Source: Cognatundibacterium griseum
GTDB taxonomy: Bacteria; Pseudomonadota; Gammaproteobacteria; Burkholderiales; Burkholderiaceae_D
Reading direction: 5' to 3'
Assembly (NCBI RefSeq): GCF_014284195.1
Contig: NZ_JACOGC010000002.1
Coordinates: forward strand, 310,001-374,000
Length of the DNA: 64,000 nucleotides
Shown here: positions 39,327 through 49,028 of the stretch, piece by piece
Layout of the letters: each line of letters begins with the position of its first letter
Numbering within the stretch: the first letter of the stretch is position 1
Program-made: the position numbers and the translations under genes
The notes under the pieces: generated by a model
The model's database searches: none
What the model saw: only the letters and a program-made list of their open reading frames with translations
Told to the model about the DNA's origin: nothing

Positions 39327-39437
39327 TTACGTAAAATTACTTCAGCAAGGTATGCTGTGCAAGACTAGGTGAAGCACGGATATGTACCGGGGCGGCGTAA
39401 CGGATGATTGCGCCTTTAGTCTGATGTTTTGCGTAAA
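39327..39437. promoter_or_regulatory. Two TTTRCGTAAA palindromes in the aminotransferase-uvrB gap
   Basis: TTTACGTAAA (39327-39336) is a perfect 10-bp palindrome and TTTGCGTAAA (39428-39437) differs at one position. Both lie in the 225-bp divergent gap, 101 bp apart. They may be operator sites for one of the two genes; no regulator can be named. No LexA-like CTGT-N8-ACAG box was seen before uvrB. Confidence 0.3.
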
Positions 39438-39475
39438 TCCTATTCAGCCTCACATTTTAACAAAGGTTCTGCACG

Positions 39476-41572
39476 ATGGCAGTCGCACCAGTGAATTCAG
39501 TCCCTTTATCCGAGCAATTGGATGAAGAAAAATTTATTTCTTTTCCGGATTCCCCCTATCAGCTGTATCAGATGTTTCCGCCAGCAGGTGATCAGCCGGC
39601 GGCGATTGCACAACTGGTGGAGGGAATTCGGGATGGCTTATTTTTTCAGACCCTGCTGGGAGTGACCGGTTCAGGAAAAACCTACACCATGGCCAATGTG
39701 ATCGCCCGCACGGGCCGCCCAGCTATCGTGTTTGCCCCTAATAAGACGCTGGCAGCACAGTTGTATAGTGAATTCAGGGAATTTTTTCCGCGCAACGCTG
39801 TTGAATACTTTGTTTCTTACTACGACTATTATCAGCCTGAGGCTTATGTGCCGCAGCGTGATCTGTTTATTGAAAAAGATTCGGCGATCAATGAGCATAT
39901 TGAACAGATGCGCTTGTCCTGTACCAAATCGTTGATGGAGCGCCGTGATGTGATTATCGTCGCAACGGTTTCAGCGATCTACGGTATCGGTAATCCGAAT
40001 GAATATCATCAAATGATTCTGACTCTGCGTGCCAGAGACAGGGTCAGTCAGAGCGACATCATTGCGCGCCTGATTCAGATGCAATACACCAGAAACGAAA
40101 TCGATTTTGGCCGTGGTACTTTTCGAGTCCGCGGCGATACGATTGACATTTTCCCTGCAGAACATGCTGAGCTGGCAGTCAGGGTCGAGATGTTTGATGA
40201 TGAAATCGAAAATCTGCAGTTATTCGATCCGCTGACCGGGCGGGTTAAACAGAAAATCCCGCGTTTTACCGTTTATCCTGGCTCTCATTATGTGACCCCC
40301 AGAGAAACGGTGTTGCGCGCCATCGAAACCATCAAGGAAGAGCTGCGGGAACGGCTGGATTTTTTCCGTCGCGAGAACAAACTGATTGAAGAGCAGCGCA
40401 TAGAACAGCGTACCCGCTTTGATCTGGAAATGATGGCCGAGATTGGATTCACTAAAGGAATTGAAAATTATTCGCGGCACCTGAGCGGTGCCTTGCCGGG
40501 CGAGCCGCCGCCGACTCTGGTGGATTATTTGCCGCCGGATGCGTTGATGTTTCTGGATGAGTCCCATGTGCTGACCGGGCAGCTCAATGGAATGTATAAC
40601 GGCGACCGTGCACGTAAGACCAATCTGGTTGACTACGGTTTTCGTTTACCTTCCGCGCTGGACAACCGGCCACTGAAATTCGCCGAGTTTGAAAGCAAAA
40701 TGCGCCAGACGGTTTTTGTTTCGGCAACGCCGGGTGATTACGAACATGCCCATGCCGATCAGACAGTTGAACAGGTGGTGCGCCCGACCGGACTGGTTGA
40801 TCCCGAAGTGGAGGTGCGTCCTGCATTGACGCAGGTGGACGATCTGATCGGTGAAATCACGGAGCGGATCAAAAAGAATGAACGGGTGCTGGTGACAACG
40901 CTGACCAAACGCATGGCTGAACAGCTGACCGAGTTTTTGGGGGATAACGGAATTAAAGTCCGTTATCTGCACAGCGATATCGATACGGTGGAGCGGGTCG
41001 AAATTATCCGGGATTTACGGCTCGGCACTTTTGACGTGCTGGTCGGTATCAATCTGTTACGCGAAGGTCTGGATATTCCTGAAGTGTCGCTGGTCGCCAT
41101 TCTGGATGCGGATAAAGAGGGATTCCTGCGTTCGGAGCGCAGCCTGATCCAGACCATCGGGCGAGCAGCACGGAATCTGCATGGTAAAGCGATTCTGTAT
41201 GCCGATAAAATTACCGATTCCATGCGCAGGGCAATGGGTGAAACTGAGCGTCGCCGTCAGAAACAATTGATTTTTAATACGGAAAACAATATCACGCCGA
41301 CCGGCATTCGTAAGCAGATTAAAGATATTATTGACGGTGTTTATCATCAGCAGGATGCGCGTGATAATCTGGTTGCTGCACAGGAGCAGGCTAAATATGA
41401 AGTCATGAGCGAAAAGCAGATCAGCCGCGAGATTAAGCGCCTGGAAAAACTCATGACAGAGCATGCGAAAAATCTGGAGTTTGAAAAAGCGGCTCAGGTA
41501 CGTGATCAGTTGGCGCACTTGAAGCAGATGCTGTTTGGTGCAGGAGGCGCAGATTCGCTGGTATCCGCCTGA
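39476..41572 (+). CDS. uvrB: Excinuclease ABC subunit B
   Basis: DNA-damage recognition helicase (698 residues) of nucleotide excision repair, loaded by UvrA and recruiting UvrC. Walker [16 protein letters not shown] is near residue 63, the beta-hairpin [15 protein letters not shown] near 115, DESHVL marks motif II, and [18 protein letters not shown] with QTIGRAARN are C-terminal helicase motifs. The C-terminal UVR domain ([23 protein letters not shown]) binds UvrC. The N-terminus is about 25 residues longer than in E. coli. Confidence 0.97.
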   Translation: MAVAPVNSVPLSEQLDEEKFISFPDSPYQLYQMFPPAGDQPAAIAQLVEGIRDGLFFQTLLGVTGSGKTYTMANVIARTGRPAIVFAPNKTLAAQLYSEFREFFPRNAVEYFVSYYDYYQPEAYVPQRDLFIEKDSAINEHIEQMRLSCTKSLMERRDVIIVATVSAIYGIGNPNEYHQMILTLRARDRVSQSDIIARLIQMQYTRNEIDFGRGTFRVRGDTIDIFPAEHAELAVRVEMFDDEIENLQLFDPLTGRVKQKIPRFTVYPGSHYVTPRETVLRAIETIKEELRERLDFFRRENKLIEEQRIEQRTRFDLEMMAEIGFTKGIENYSRHLSGALPGEPPPTLVDYLPPDALMFLDESHVLTGQLNGMYNGDRARKTNLVDYGFRLPSALDNRPLKFAEFESKMRQTVFVSATPGDYEHAHADQTVEQVVRPTGLVDPEVEVRPALTQVDDLIGEITERIKKNERVLVTTLTKRMAEQLTEFLGDNGIKVRYLHSDIDTVERVEIIRDLRLGTFDVLVGINLLREGLDIPEVSLVAILDADKEGFLRSERSLIQTIGRAARNLHGKAILYADKITDSMRRAMGETERRRQKQLIFNTENNITPTGIRKQIKDIIDGVYHQQDARDNLVAAQEQAKYEVMSEKQISREIKRLEKLMTEHAKNLEFEKAAQVRDQLAHLKQMLFGAGGADSLVSA

Positions 41573-41748
41573 TGTCGGCTGAATCAGGACGACACCGCAT
41601 GATCTGATGACCGGATGGGGCGACAAAGTTTCAGAATCGCGAAATATCAGTCTCTGAATCCTCTGTTGTGCACGCATGATGTGGATGAAAATCAGGTTCA
41701 AAATACAAGGTCCGGGGCACTATATGCTGGCTTCATGGAGCGGAAAAA

Positions 41749-42666
41749 ATGCGTGACGAGCCGTGGTTTTCAAACGAACAACTGGCGACGATTCTCAAGG
41801 CGTTGCCTGACCCCGCTTTCATTTTGACGCGCAGTGGCCGTTATGCGGCTATTTTTGGCGGTTCCGATTCCCGCTACTATCATGACGGCAGTGTATTGAT
41901 CGGAAAGTTAATTTCTGATGTGCTGAGTGATGAGAAAACTGCATGGTTCATGCAGGAAATCGGCAAGGCGCTGGAATCCCGGAATCTTCATGTGGTGGAA
42001 TATGGTCTTTCCGGCCAGGATGTCCGTGGCTTACCGCCCGGTGGTCCTTCCAGTGTGATCTGGTTCGAGGGACGGGTGCAGGCGCTGGAATTTCAGGTTC
42101 AGGGAGAGGATGCGGTGTTGTGGGTGGCGAGCAATATCACCGTACGCAATGACTATGAAGTCAGACTGCGCATTCAGAGCGAAACAGATCCGTTGACTGG
42201 ATTATTTAATCGCCGGAAATTGATGGAGGCACTGAGTGATCAATACGAGATGTTTACGCGTTATGGAACGTCAATGTCGCTCCTGATCTTTGATATCGAT
42301 GACTTCAAGCGTGTGAACGATGAATATGGCCATCTGAATGGAGACCACGCCATTCAGGTCGCTGCCGAAGTTTGCAGGAACGAGTTTCGCAGTACGGATA
42401 TTCCGGCGCGTTTTGGCGGAGATGAATTTGTGATCCTGATGCCCCATACCGATCTGGTGCAGGCAGTGCCGATTGCCGGGCGTTTGCGTTTGCGTATCGC
42501 AGAGGCATTGCGTCAGACGGGAGTCCTGGGCGAAGGTACAACAATCAGCGGCGGTCTGAGCCAGCTGATGCCGATGGATGTATCCTCCAATGAAGCACTG
42601 AAACGCGCTGACGATGCTTTGTATCAGGCCAAGCGGGCAGGGCGCAATTGCATCATCAGTCAATAG
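41749..42666 (+). CDS. PAS-GGDEF diguanylate cyclase
   Basis: Predicted cyclic-di-GMP synthase (305 residues). An N-terminal PAS-like sensor (about 5-135; ILKALPDPAFILTRSGRYAAIFGG) precedes a GGDEF domain (about 140-305) starting TDPLTGLFNRRKL. The active-site motif is intact, ARFGGDEFVILMP, and an RSTD sequence five residues before it fits the inhibitory I-site RxxD. It is cytosolic, with no membrane segment seen. It is convergent with a second GGDEF gene 49 bp away. Confidence 0.92.
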   Translation: MRDEPWFSNEQLATILKALPDPAFILTRSGRYAAIFGGSDSRYYHDGSVLIGKLISDVLSDEKTAWFMQEIGKALESRNLHVVEYGLSGQDVRGLPPGGPSSVIWFEGRVQALEFQVQGEDAVLWVASNITVRNDYEVRLRIQSETDPLTGLFNRRKLMEALSDQYEMFTRYGTSMSLLIFDIDDFKRVNDEYGHLNGDHAIQVAAEVCRNEFRSTDIPARFGGDEFVILMPHTDLVQAVPIAGRLRLRIAEALRQTGVLGEGTTISGGLSQLMPMDVSSNEALKRADDALYQAKRAGRNCIISQ

Positions 42667-42715
42667 CAGGGTAACGCCGCATACTCACGAAAGATGACGG
42701 TGCCGCGCCGGGATG

Positions 42716-44035
42716 TCAGGCAGCTGGAAGCTGGCTGCAGATCTGATTGCGCCCATTTTGCTTGGCCTCATACAGCATGGCATCGGCTCGCAAAAACATA
42801 TCATTTTCTGATGCATAGTCCGGAAAACTGGCCATCCCGCCGCTGAAGCTGAAATATTTTTGCTCTCCCGGTTTGACCTCAAATGGAACTTTGGTGAAGC
42901 TTTCGCGCATGGCATCCAGTTTTTGCCGGCCTTGTTCCAAAGTGCAATTCCAGAAAATCATGACGAATTCCTCACCGCCAAACCGGCTCAGTAAATCCTG
43001 CTCACCGAGTTGCGCAGACAGCACCAGCGATAAGCGCTTGATCACAATATCGCCAAAGTAATGGCCCCATGTGTCATTAATCGTCTTGAATTTATCGATA
43101 TCGATAATGCCGTAAGCAAGCGGAACATCACTCTGGCTGGCCTTGCGTATCCATTCCTGGGCTTTTTTCTGCAAGCCTATCTTATTCAGCAAACCGGTTG
43201 CGCGGTCTCTGCTGATCAGGTCTTTGCTGGTCCTGATTTTTTCTATCCGATTGAGCAGTTGCCGGGTCAGGATATCCGGCTCAGAAAGTGTCACTACTTC
43301 ATCAAAACCGCTGTCGAGTGCACGCCGGGTCATTGCCGGTGTGGGGTGCCGCTGCAGCATGATAATTTCTTGCCCGGGGTCGAATTCAATATTTTTTTTC
43401 AGCACCCGGACCAGCGCTTCTGTATTGAGGTAATGGGCCTCATCAATCAGCACGATATCGGGACGGGTGTCTCTGACCCGCAGGTGAAGTGCACGCGGCT
43501 CATGCACCTGCAGCAGTTCGACCGTATTGCTTTCGAGCATGGGGATGTCCAGTGGCAGGGTATCGCCCAGATACATGATGGTGTTGCTTTCTCCCCGGCG
43601 ATGTCGGCCGAAAAGATTGAATAATTTTTCGACCAGCACCGGATTACTGATGGGTTTTTCTGCGTATGCCAGGCAATTGCTGTCCACCAGCTTCTGCTGC
43701 AACAGAAAGCGTTCCCCCTGCCGGACAGTTTGCAGGTAGATGTACTGACGGTGTGTGGGCAGGCGTTGCAGCAGGTCACTCAGGAACATAGTCTGACGGC
43801 GCTGTTGCTGCATATCGTCCTGCATGTTGTACAAAACATCGAGATCAATCACAAACAAGGTGCTTTCGCCGGAGAGTTCGACCGCCCGGACAAAATCCCG
43901 CATCTGGTCATAAAAGCGGATATCAAAATCGTATTTGTGTGCAGCCAGCAATAACTCGTCTTTATTGTCTTTGATGAAAAAAGTCTGGGTCAGCAGCATG
44001 ACCTGATTTTTGTACAATAAACCTGCTTCCGCCAT
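42716..44035 (-). CDS. GGDEF protein with two receiver-like domains
   Basis: Predicted diguanylate cyclase (439 residues). Two N-terminal regions look like receiver folds (about 5-130 and 140-265; the cores TLFVIDLDVLY and PDIVLIDEAHYL supply the central Asp), but the acidic pair of true receivers is not evident in the first, so phosphorylation is doubtful. The C-terminal domain has RDRATGLLNKIGL and an active SRFGGEEFVMIF; the I-site position reads GEQD, without Arg. The frame opens at 44080, but ATG 44035 with GGAG close upstream (MAEAGLLYKNQ) is preferred. Confidence 0.85.
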   Translation of the reverse strand: MAEAGLLYKNQVMLLTQTFFIKDNKDELLLAAHKYDFDIRFYDQMRDFVRAVELSGESTLFVIDLDVLYNMQDDMQQQRRQTMFLSDLLQRLPTHRQYIYLQTVRQGERFLLQQKLVDSNCLAYAEKPISNPVLVEKLFNLFGRHRRGESNTIMYLGDTLPLDIPMLESNTVELLQVHEPRALHLRVRDTRPDIVLIDEAHYLNTEALVRVLKKNIEFDPGQEIIMLQRHPTPAMTRRALDSGFDEVVTLSEPDILTRQLLNRIEKIRTSKDLISRDRATGLLNKIGLQKKAQEWIRKASQSDVPLAYGIIDIDKFKTINDTWGHYFGDIVIKRLSLVLSAQLGEQDLLSRFGGEEFVMIFWNCTLEQGRQKLDAMRESFTKVPFEVKPGEQKYFSFSGGMASFPDYASENDMFLRADAMLYEAKQNGRNQICSQLPAA

Positions 44036-44306
44036 TCTTACTCCATGTCCAATTGAGTCAGTCAGTCTTTGTCGTTCCACACTGGAACAGGCTGCATGAT
44101 TTTATCCGGGATCATTCTTGCACAGATTGCCTATCGGGAATTGTAAGCATGTCCCGGTGCCGTATCAGCATGATGATGTTAAATATTGTGCCTTCATGTT
44201 CAGTTTTACAACAAAACATGGTGCTCATGTAGTAACTGGTCATTACCCCGGCTCCTCAAAACTGGTCAAGAATGGTCATTCCTTTATAACATGTTCAGGA
44301 GACATC

Positions 44307-44888
44307 ATGACAGGTAAAAAGATATTGATGCTGGTCGGTGATTTTGTGGAAGACTATGAAGCGATGGTACCGTTCCAGACTTTGCAGGCAGTCGGACATC
44401 AGGTGCATGCCGTCTGTCCGGACAAAAAGGCGGGAGATTATGTCGCAACAGCGATTCATGATTTTGAGGGACAGCAGACCTATACAGAAAAACCGGGTCA
44501 TCGTTTTACGGTCACACATGATTTTGCACAGGTGCATGAACAGGATTACGATGCCCTGCTGATTCCCGGCGGACGCGCTCCGGAATATCTGCGTTTGAAT
44601 CCGCGGGTGCTGGCGATCGTGCAGCATTTTGCGCAGAGCAATAAGCCGGTTGCGGCAGTCTGTCACGGAGCGCAGATACTGGCTGCGGCCAAGGTGCTGA
44701 ACGGCGTTTCCTGTTCTGCTTATCCGGCCTGCCAGCCGGAAGTGGAAGCTGCCGGCGCGACTTATGCTGTCATTGCGGTGACAGAAGCTGTGACGGATAA
44801 AAATTTTGTGACGGCACCCGCCTGGCCGGCACATCCGGCGTGGCTGTCGCAATTTCTCGCGTTATTGGGTACAAAAATCCACTTGTGA
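44307..44888 (+). CDS. DJ-1/PfpI family protein
   Basis: Cytosolic protein (193 residues) of the DJ-1/PfpI class I glutamine amidotransferase-like group, whose members include protein/nucleotide deglycases and stress proteins. The nucleophilic Cys and following His are in [13 protein letters not shown], and a conserved Glu is in [11 protein letters not shown]. The substrate cannot be told. The frame extends back to 44118, but ATG 44307 with CAGGAGA upstream gives the standard start [12 protein letters not shown]. The 271-bp gap before it contains ACTGGTCA repeated twice (near 44237 and 44262). Confidence 0.9.
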   Translation: MTGKKILMLVGDFVEDYEAMVPFQTLQAVGHQVHAVCPDKKAGDYVATAIHDFEGQQTYTEKPGHRFTVTHDFAQVHEQDYDALLIPGGRAPEYLRLNPRVLAIVQHFAQSNKPVAAVCHGAQILAAAKVLNGVSCSAYPACQPEVEAAGATYAVIAVTEAVTDKNFVTAPAWPAHPAWLSQFLALLGTKIHL

Positions 44889-44944
44889 GGCGGCTAATGA
44901 CCGTATAATCGTCAGTGAATTTTCTTGACGATGGGCGGGAAAAC

Positions 44945-45289
44945 ATGTGTGAAATTTTTGTGAAGGCAGATCCTGGCCTGTATGAATCCAAGGCGCGCTC
45001 TATACGCCTGCATGGTGTTGTCACATCGATACGTCTGGAAAAGCTGTTTTGGCAAACGCTGGATGAAATTGCAGCCCGCGATGGCATGAACACCATTCAG
45101 CTCATTACCAAGCTGTATGATGAACTGATCAGCTATCGCGGACAAATAGATAATTTCAGTTCATTCCTGCGCGTCTGTTGTCTGCGCTATACTTCATTGA
45201 TGGCAGATGGCGCGATTTCTTCTGATAAGCGGCTACCGCTGGCTGCTGTCAGGGAAGCACATGCCGGAGTACAACGATTTTTCATTTGA
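44945..45289 (+). CDS. Ribbon-helix-helix domain protein
   Basis: Small protein (114 residues) with a predicted ribbon-helix-helix fold in the middle (about 27-75; VTSIRLEKLFWQTLDEIAARDG then LITKLYDELI) and FSSFLRVCCLRY after it. Such proteins are often transcription factors or antitoxin-like, but no toxin gene is adjacent and the ribbon is not preceded by a typical operator-binding setting. The frame begins at GTG 44915, but ATG 44945 with GGCGGGA upstream gives MCEIFVKADPGLYES, the usual start for this family. An intrinsic terminator follows. Confidence 0.75.
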   Translation: MCEIFVKADPGLYESKARSIRLHGVVTSIRLEKLFWQTLDEIAARDGMNTIQLITKLYDELISYRGQIDNFSSFLRVCCLRYTSLMADGAISSDKRLPLAAVREAHAGVQRFFI

Positions 45290-45319
45290 TTTTGATGTCT
45301 GTTAGCAGCAGCGCAAATT

Positions 45320-45348
45320 TGCCGGGTGCCGTTGGCCCGGCATTTTTT
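45320..45348 (+). terminator. Intrinsic terminator after the RHH gene
   Basis: TGCCGGG (45320-45326) and CCCGGCA (45336-45342) form a 7-bp stem followed by T6. It lies 31 bp after the RHH stop. The rest of the 305-bp gap to the next gene is AT-rich and holds the direct repeat ATATACTCCC (45396-45405 and 45459-45468) but no gene I can support. Confidence 0.85.
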
Positions 45349-45594
45349 ATGCGGGCGCATTTCTTCCATTTTTTCTTTGTGGCGATGAATTTTTTATATA
45401 CTCCCGTCTGATTCAGTGTTTTCTGGCTGAATACCGTGATGAAATAAAAGAGATGAAAATATACTCCCTCCCAGTATGTCGAAAATGTCGACTCTAATCT
45501 AAGTTCGCCGGATGAAAAAAGAGATGGTCCTGGATTGGGGAAGAGAATTGTTTTCAGTTATGATGATTCTTTCCATTTTTTTCTTGATACCGCC

Positions 45595-46134
45595 ATGAAA
45601 GCTGCGCTCCTCGTGATTGATGTGCAACGTGGTTTGTTTGATGACGAACCTCGTCCATGGGATGCGGATGCCACGGTGAGCCGGATTAACGGACTGGCGG
45701 AGCGGGCGCGGCATGCCGGTGTGCCGGTTGTGTTCATTCAGCATGAAACGACAGGCGGGGCGCTGGCATTCGGTTCCGAGGGCTGGCAACTGGAGCAGAA
45801 TCTGATACTGGAAGACGGTGATACCATCCTCAGGAAGTCCACGCCGGATTCTTTTCTGCGCACCGAGCTTCATGAGTTGTTGCAGAAATGGAAAACAGAC
45901 CAGCTGGTCATCTGTGGCTATGCGACGGAGTTTTGTGTCGACACCACCTCCCGCAGGGCAGCCGGGTTGGGTTATCCGGTCATCCTGGTGTCCGATGCGC
46001 ATACCACACACGACAAAGCGCATGCCAGCGCGGTGGATATCAGGGCTCATCACAATGCGACTTTGCCTGAAATCGGCAGTTTCGGACCAGTGATTCAGGC
46101 ATTACCTGCCGAGCGTGTGGTGTTTGGCCTGTAA
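45595..46134 (+). CDS. Isochorismatase-like cysteine hydrolase
   Basis: Hydrolase of the isochorismatase/nicotinamidase superfamily (179 residues). The catalytic triad is visible: Asp in LLVIDVQRGLFDD, Lys in ILRKSTPDSF, and Cys in GYATEFCVDTTSRRAAGLGY. The substrate is unknown. The frame extends to TTG 45535, but homologues begin at MKAALLVIDVQ, so ATG 45595 is chosen despite a weak ribosome-binding site. It is convergent with the cyanophycin synthetase genes, and a role in arginine/aspartate polymer metabolism is possible but unsupported. Confidence 0.88.
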   Translation: MKAALLVIDVQRGLFDDEPRPWDADATVSRINGLAERARHAGVPVVFIQHETTGGALAFGSEGWQLEQNLILEDGDTILRKSTPDSFLRTELHELLQKWKTDQLVICGYATEFCVDTTSRRAAGLGYPVILVSDAHTTHDKAHASAVDIRAHHNATLPEIGSFGPVIQALPAERVVFGL

Positions 46135-46236
46135 CTGGAGCCGTGGCAATCACAGCCAGACTGATGGGGAGATTGACTACAGCGCGTCAGTGGGTTCGCT
46201 ACCCGGCCTGACGGATGTGTCAGGTTTTGCCCGCTG

Positions 46237-46278
46237 CATTGACTGCCTGCGCATCTGATCGCTGTCAGGCAGTCAATG
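46237..46278. terminator. 13-bp inverted repeat between convergent genes
   Basis: CATTGACTGCCTG (46237-46249) and CAGGCAGTCAATG (46266-46278) pair perfectly around a 16-base loop. It lies between the isochorismatase and cphA stops. No T-run follows on either strand, so it may be a processing or 3'-end stability hairpin rather than a strict terminator. Confidence 0.5.
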
Positions 46279-46292
46279 TACCGATACCACTC

Positions 46293-48866
46293 TTAACCGG
46301 CAGCGACGCGTTGGCTGATGTGTGCCAAAGCTTCTTCGACCTGATCAATCAGGATCAGACACAAGTCTCCTTCAGCGAGCCGGTCCATCGCCAGATCAAT
46401 GGCAATGAATTCGCCGGTGATTTCATCAATCCGTTGTGTTTTGCTGGCATTTTGCAAGCCAGTACGCAACAGGGCAATAACCTCACCATCCTGTCGCCCG
46501 CGCTGGCATTGATCCTGGTAGAGGATGACGTCATCGAACGCTTCACCGAGAATTTCAGTCTGCTGACGGATATCCTGATCCCGCCGGTCACCGGCACCGC
46601 TGATCACCACGGAGCGGCGTTTGGCGGGCATGGTTTCCACGGCTTTGACCAGAGCCAGCATGGCATCCGGATTGTGGCCATAGTCGGCAATCACCGTTGC
46701 GCCACGGAAGTTGAACATATTAAAGCGACCCGGCGCATTGTCATTTTCATTCGCAAAGCTTTTCAGGCCGGCGCGGATATGGTGCCAGTCGATCTCCACG
46801 GCCCAGGCTGCTGCTACCGATGCCATGACGTTCTCGACCTGGAAACCGATGGTTCCGTTACGGGTGATCGGCACTTCGCTCAACGGGATTGTTTCGCGGA
46901 ATTTACCCTCGGCAGCAACCAGATGACCGTTTTCAATGTACACCACCCGCTTGCCCTGTGCTTTGTGCGCGGCCATAACAGGATACTGTTGTACGTCGGC
47001 AGCAAAGAAAATAACGGCAGAAGGGCAGTTGGCAGCCATGTTCGCGACGATCGGGTCGGCTGCGTTCAGCACGGCATAGCCGTCGTCAGCGACGTTCTGG
47101 ACGATCACGCGCTTTAATACGGCCAGATCCTCCACGGTCGTGATGTAGTTCAGCCCGAGGTGGTCACCGGAACCGATATTGGTGACGACAGCAACCTGGC
47201 AGCGGTCATAGGCCAGACCTTCACGCAAGACGCCGCCACGCGCTGTTTCAAATACCGCGGCATCGACATCAGGATGGGACAACACATTCCGGGCGCTGCG
47301 CGGTCCACTGCAGTCACCGCTGTCGATCTGACGGCCATTGACGTAGACGCCGTCGGTGTTGGTCATGCCAGTGCGCAGGCCGCTGCTGGCAATCAAATGG
47401 GCAATCAGACGCACTGTGGTAGTTTTACCGTTGGTGCCGGTGACTGCCACAATCGGGATACGGCCGTCTTCCCCCTCGTCAAACATGGCATTGATAATGG
47501 CTTCACCAACGGCACGGCCTTTGCCGAACGAAGGTGAGAGATGCATCCTCAGGCCGGGAGCCGCATTGACTTCCACGATCCCGCCGTTTTGCGCTTCGAT
47601 GGGTTTCAATACGCTGTCGCACACCAGATCGACGCCACAGATATCCAGACCGACCATTTGTGCGGCTGCCACGGCTCTTGCCGCTACTTCCGGATGCACG
47701 TCGTCTGTCACATCGGTGGCGGCACCGCCGGTGGAAAGATTGGCATTATTGCGCAGAATGACACGCTGACCTTTAGGTGGAACCGAGTCGGCTTCAAAGC
47801 CTTGTTTGGCCAGGCTCGCGAGGGCGATGTCGTCAAACCGGATTTTGGTGAGTGAAGTGGAGTGACCGCTGCCACGACGAGGATCCTTGTTGACCTGCTC
47901 AACCAGCTGACGCACGGTTTGTTTGCCATCACCGACAACTTGCGGCGGATCACGGCGGGCTGCGGCAATCAGTTTGTTACCGATCACCAGCAACCGGAAA
48001 TCGTTACCCGGTAAAAAACGTTCCACCAGAATATCGTCACGGAATTCGCTGGCGGCATGAAATCCTGCTTCAAGCTGCGCGCGTGTCGTGACATTCACCG
48101 TCACGCCTTTGCCCTGATTGCCATCCTTGGGTTTGACAACCACCGGCAGGCCGATTTCAAGCGCAGCAGCCCAGGCATCATCCGGATTTTCAACGGATCG
48201 CCCCAAGGGAACCGGCACACCGGCGGCATGCAGTAATTTCTTTGTCAGCTCTTTATCCTGAGCGATGGCTTCCGCGATAGCACTGGTGCCATCCATTTCG
48301 GCTGCCTGAATTTTGCGTTGACGGGATCCCCAGCCGAAGGCGACCAGGCTGCCATCGGTCAGACGGCGGTAAGGAATATTGCGTGCCACCGCAGCATTGA
48401 CGATGGAACCTGTTGACGGTCCGAGACGAACGTCTTCATCCAGTTCGCGCAATTGCTCCAGCGCGGCGGCAAGATCAAAGCTACTGTTGCTCATGGCAGC
48501 CGCAATCAGTTTTTCTGCCAGCTCCAGTGCCAGACGGCCGACAGCTTCTTCTGAATATTCCACGACGACCTGAAAGATGCCGGGTTCGAGCGTCTGCGTG
48601 GTGCGGCTGAAGGTGACCGGACATCCGGCCTGCGCCTGCAGTCCGAGGGTTGCCAGCTCATAGACGTGCGCCATCGGAATAGCATCGTTGTGGCCCGTGG
48701 GTTGCAGAATACTCAGTTCAGGAAACAGGGCGCGCAGCCGGTCTTCAAACCCGGTCATCTCCGCAATTGAGCATTCCGCTTCGTTGCAGGTGACGATTGC
48801 TTCAACCGCCGTATGATGGCTCCAGAGATTCGGGCCGCGCAAGGCACGGATGCGTGATACTTCCAT
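46293..48866 (-). CDS. cphA: Cyanophycin synthetase with intact Mur-ligase domain
   Basis: Enzyme of 857 residues that builds cyanophycin, a poly-aspartate with arginine side chains, from Asp, Arg and ATP. Domains in order are an N-terminal domain (1-160), an ATP-grasp domain (about 165-470; KPKDGNQGKG at 245-254, metal-binding VEVNAAPG near 431-438) and a Mur-ligase domain (from about 471; intact P-loop GTNGKTTT at 477-484, then GSGDHLG and IADYGHNPDA). Oddly, the N-terminal domain lacks the HxxEH motif of cyanobacterial CphA1, reading AIPMAHVYEL instead. It is the second gene of a minus-strand pair, 162 bp after its paralogue. Confidence 0.92.
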   Translation of the reverse strand: MEVSRIRALRGPNLWSHHTAVEAIVTCNEAECSIAEMTGFEDRLRALFPELSILQPTGHNDAIPMAHVYELATLGLQAQAGCPVTFSRTTQTLEPGIFQVVVEYSEEAVGRLALELAEKLIAAAMSNSSFDLAAALEQLRELDEDVRLGPSTGSIVNAAVARNIPYRRLTDGSLVAFGWGSRQRKIQAAEMDGTSAIAEAIAQDKELTKKLLHAAGVPVPLGRSVENPDDAWAAALEIGLPVVVKPKDGNQGKGVTVNVTTRAQLEAGFHAASEFRDDILVERFLPGNDFRLLVIGNKLIAAARRDPPQVVGDGKQTVRQLVEQVNKDPRRGSGHSTSLTKIRFDDIALASLAKQGFEADSVPPKGQRVILRNNANLSTGGAATDVTDDVHPEVAARAVAAAQMVGLDICGVDLVCDSVLKPIEAQNGGIVEVNAAPGLRMHLSPSFGKGRAVGEAIINAMFDEGEDGRIPIVAVTGTNGKTTTVRLIAHLIASSGLRTGMTNTDGVYVNGRQIDSGDCSGPRSARNVLSHPDVDAAVFETARGGVLREGLAYDRCQVAVVTNIGSGDHLGLNYITTVEDLAVLKRVIVQNVADDGYAVLNAADPIVANMAANCPSAVIFFAADVQQYPVMAAHKAQGKRVVYIENGHLVAAEGKFRETIPLSEVPITRNGTIGFQVENVMASVAAAWAVEIDWHHIRAGLKSFANENDNAPGRFNMFNFRGATVIADYGHNPDAMLALVKAVETMPAKRRSVVISGAGDRRDQDIRQQTEILGEAFDDVILYQDQCQRGRQDGEVIALLRTGLQNASKTQRIDEITGEFIAIDLAMDRLAEGDLCLILIDQVEEALAHISQRVAAG

Positions 48867-49028
48867 AAAACTTAGTCCTGTTGAAAAAGGCTTTTACCGG
48901 GTAATGCGGTGAGGCAGGTGGTGCAGTACCCGTCCGGTATATGCTCTCTGATCTGTCCGGACAACGCGCAAGGCACGTCAGGCGCCGTCAGATTGCATCG
49001 AATAAAACTGAAATTATCAGTGCGTCAA

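Noticed and set aside
39251-39475. LexA (SOS) box before uvrB
   Set aside because: No CTGT-N8-ACAG-like sequence could be found in the gap.
44945-45594. Toxin-antitoxin pair built on the RHH gene
   Set aside because: No toxin-like frame is adjacent; an intrinsic terminator isolates the RHH gene, and the next gene is an isochorismatase-like hydrolase.
46215-47117. 300-codon open frame on the plus strand antisense to cphA
   Set aside because: It overlaps the conserved Mur-ligase coding region on the opposite strand, and its product matches no family I recognise.
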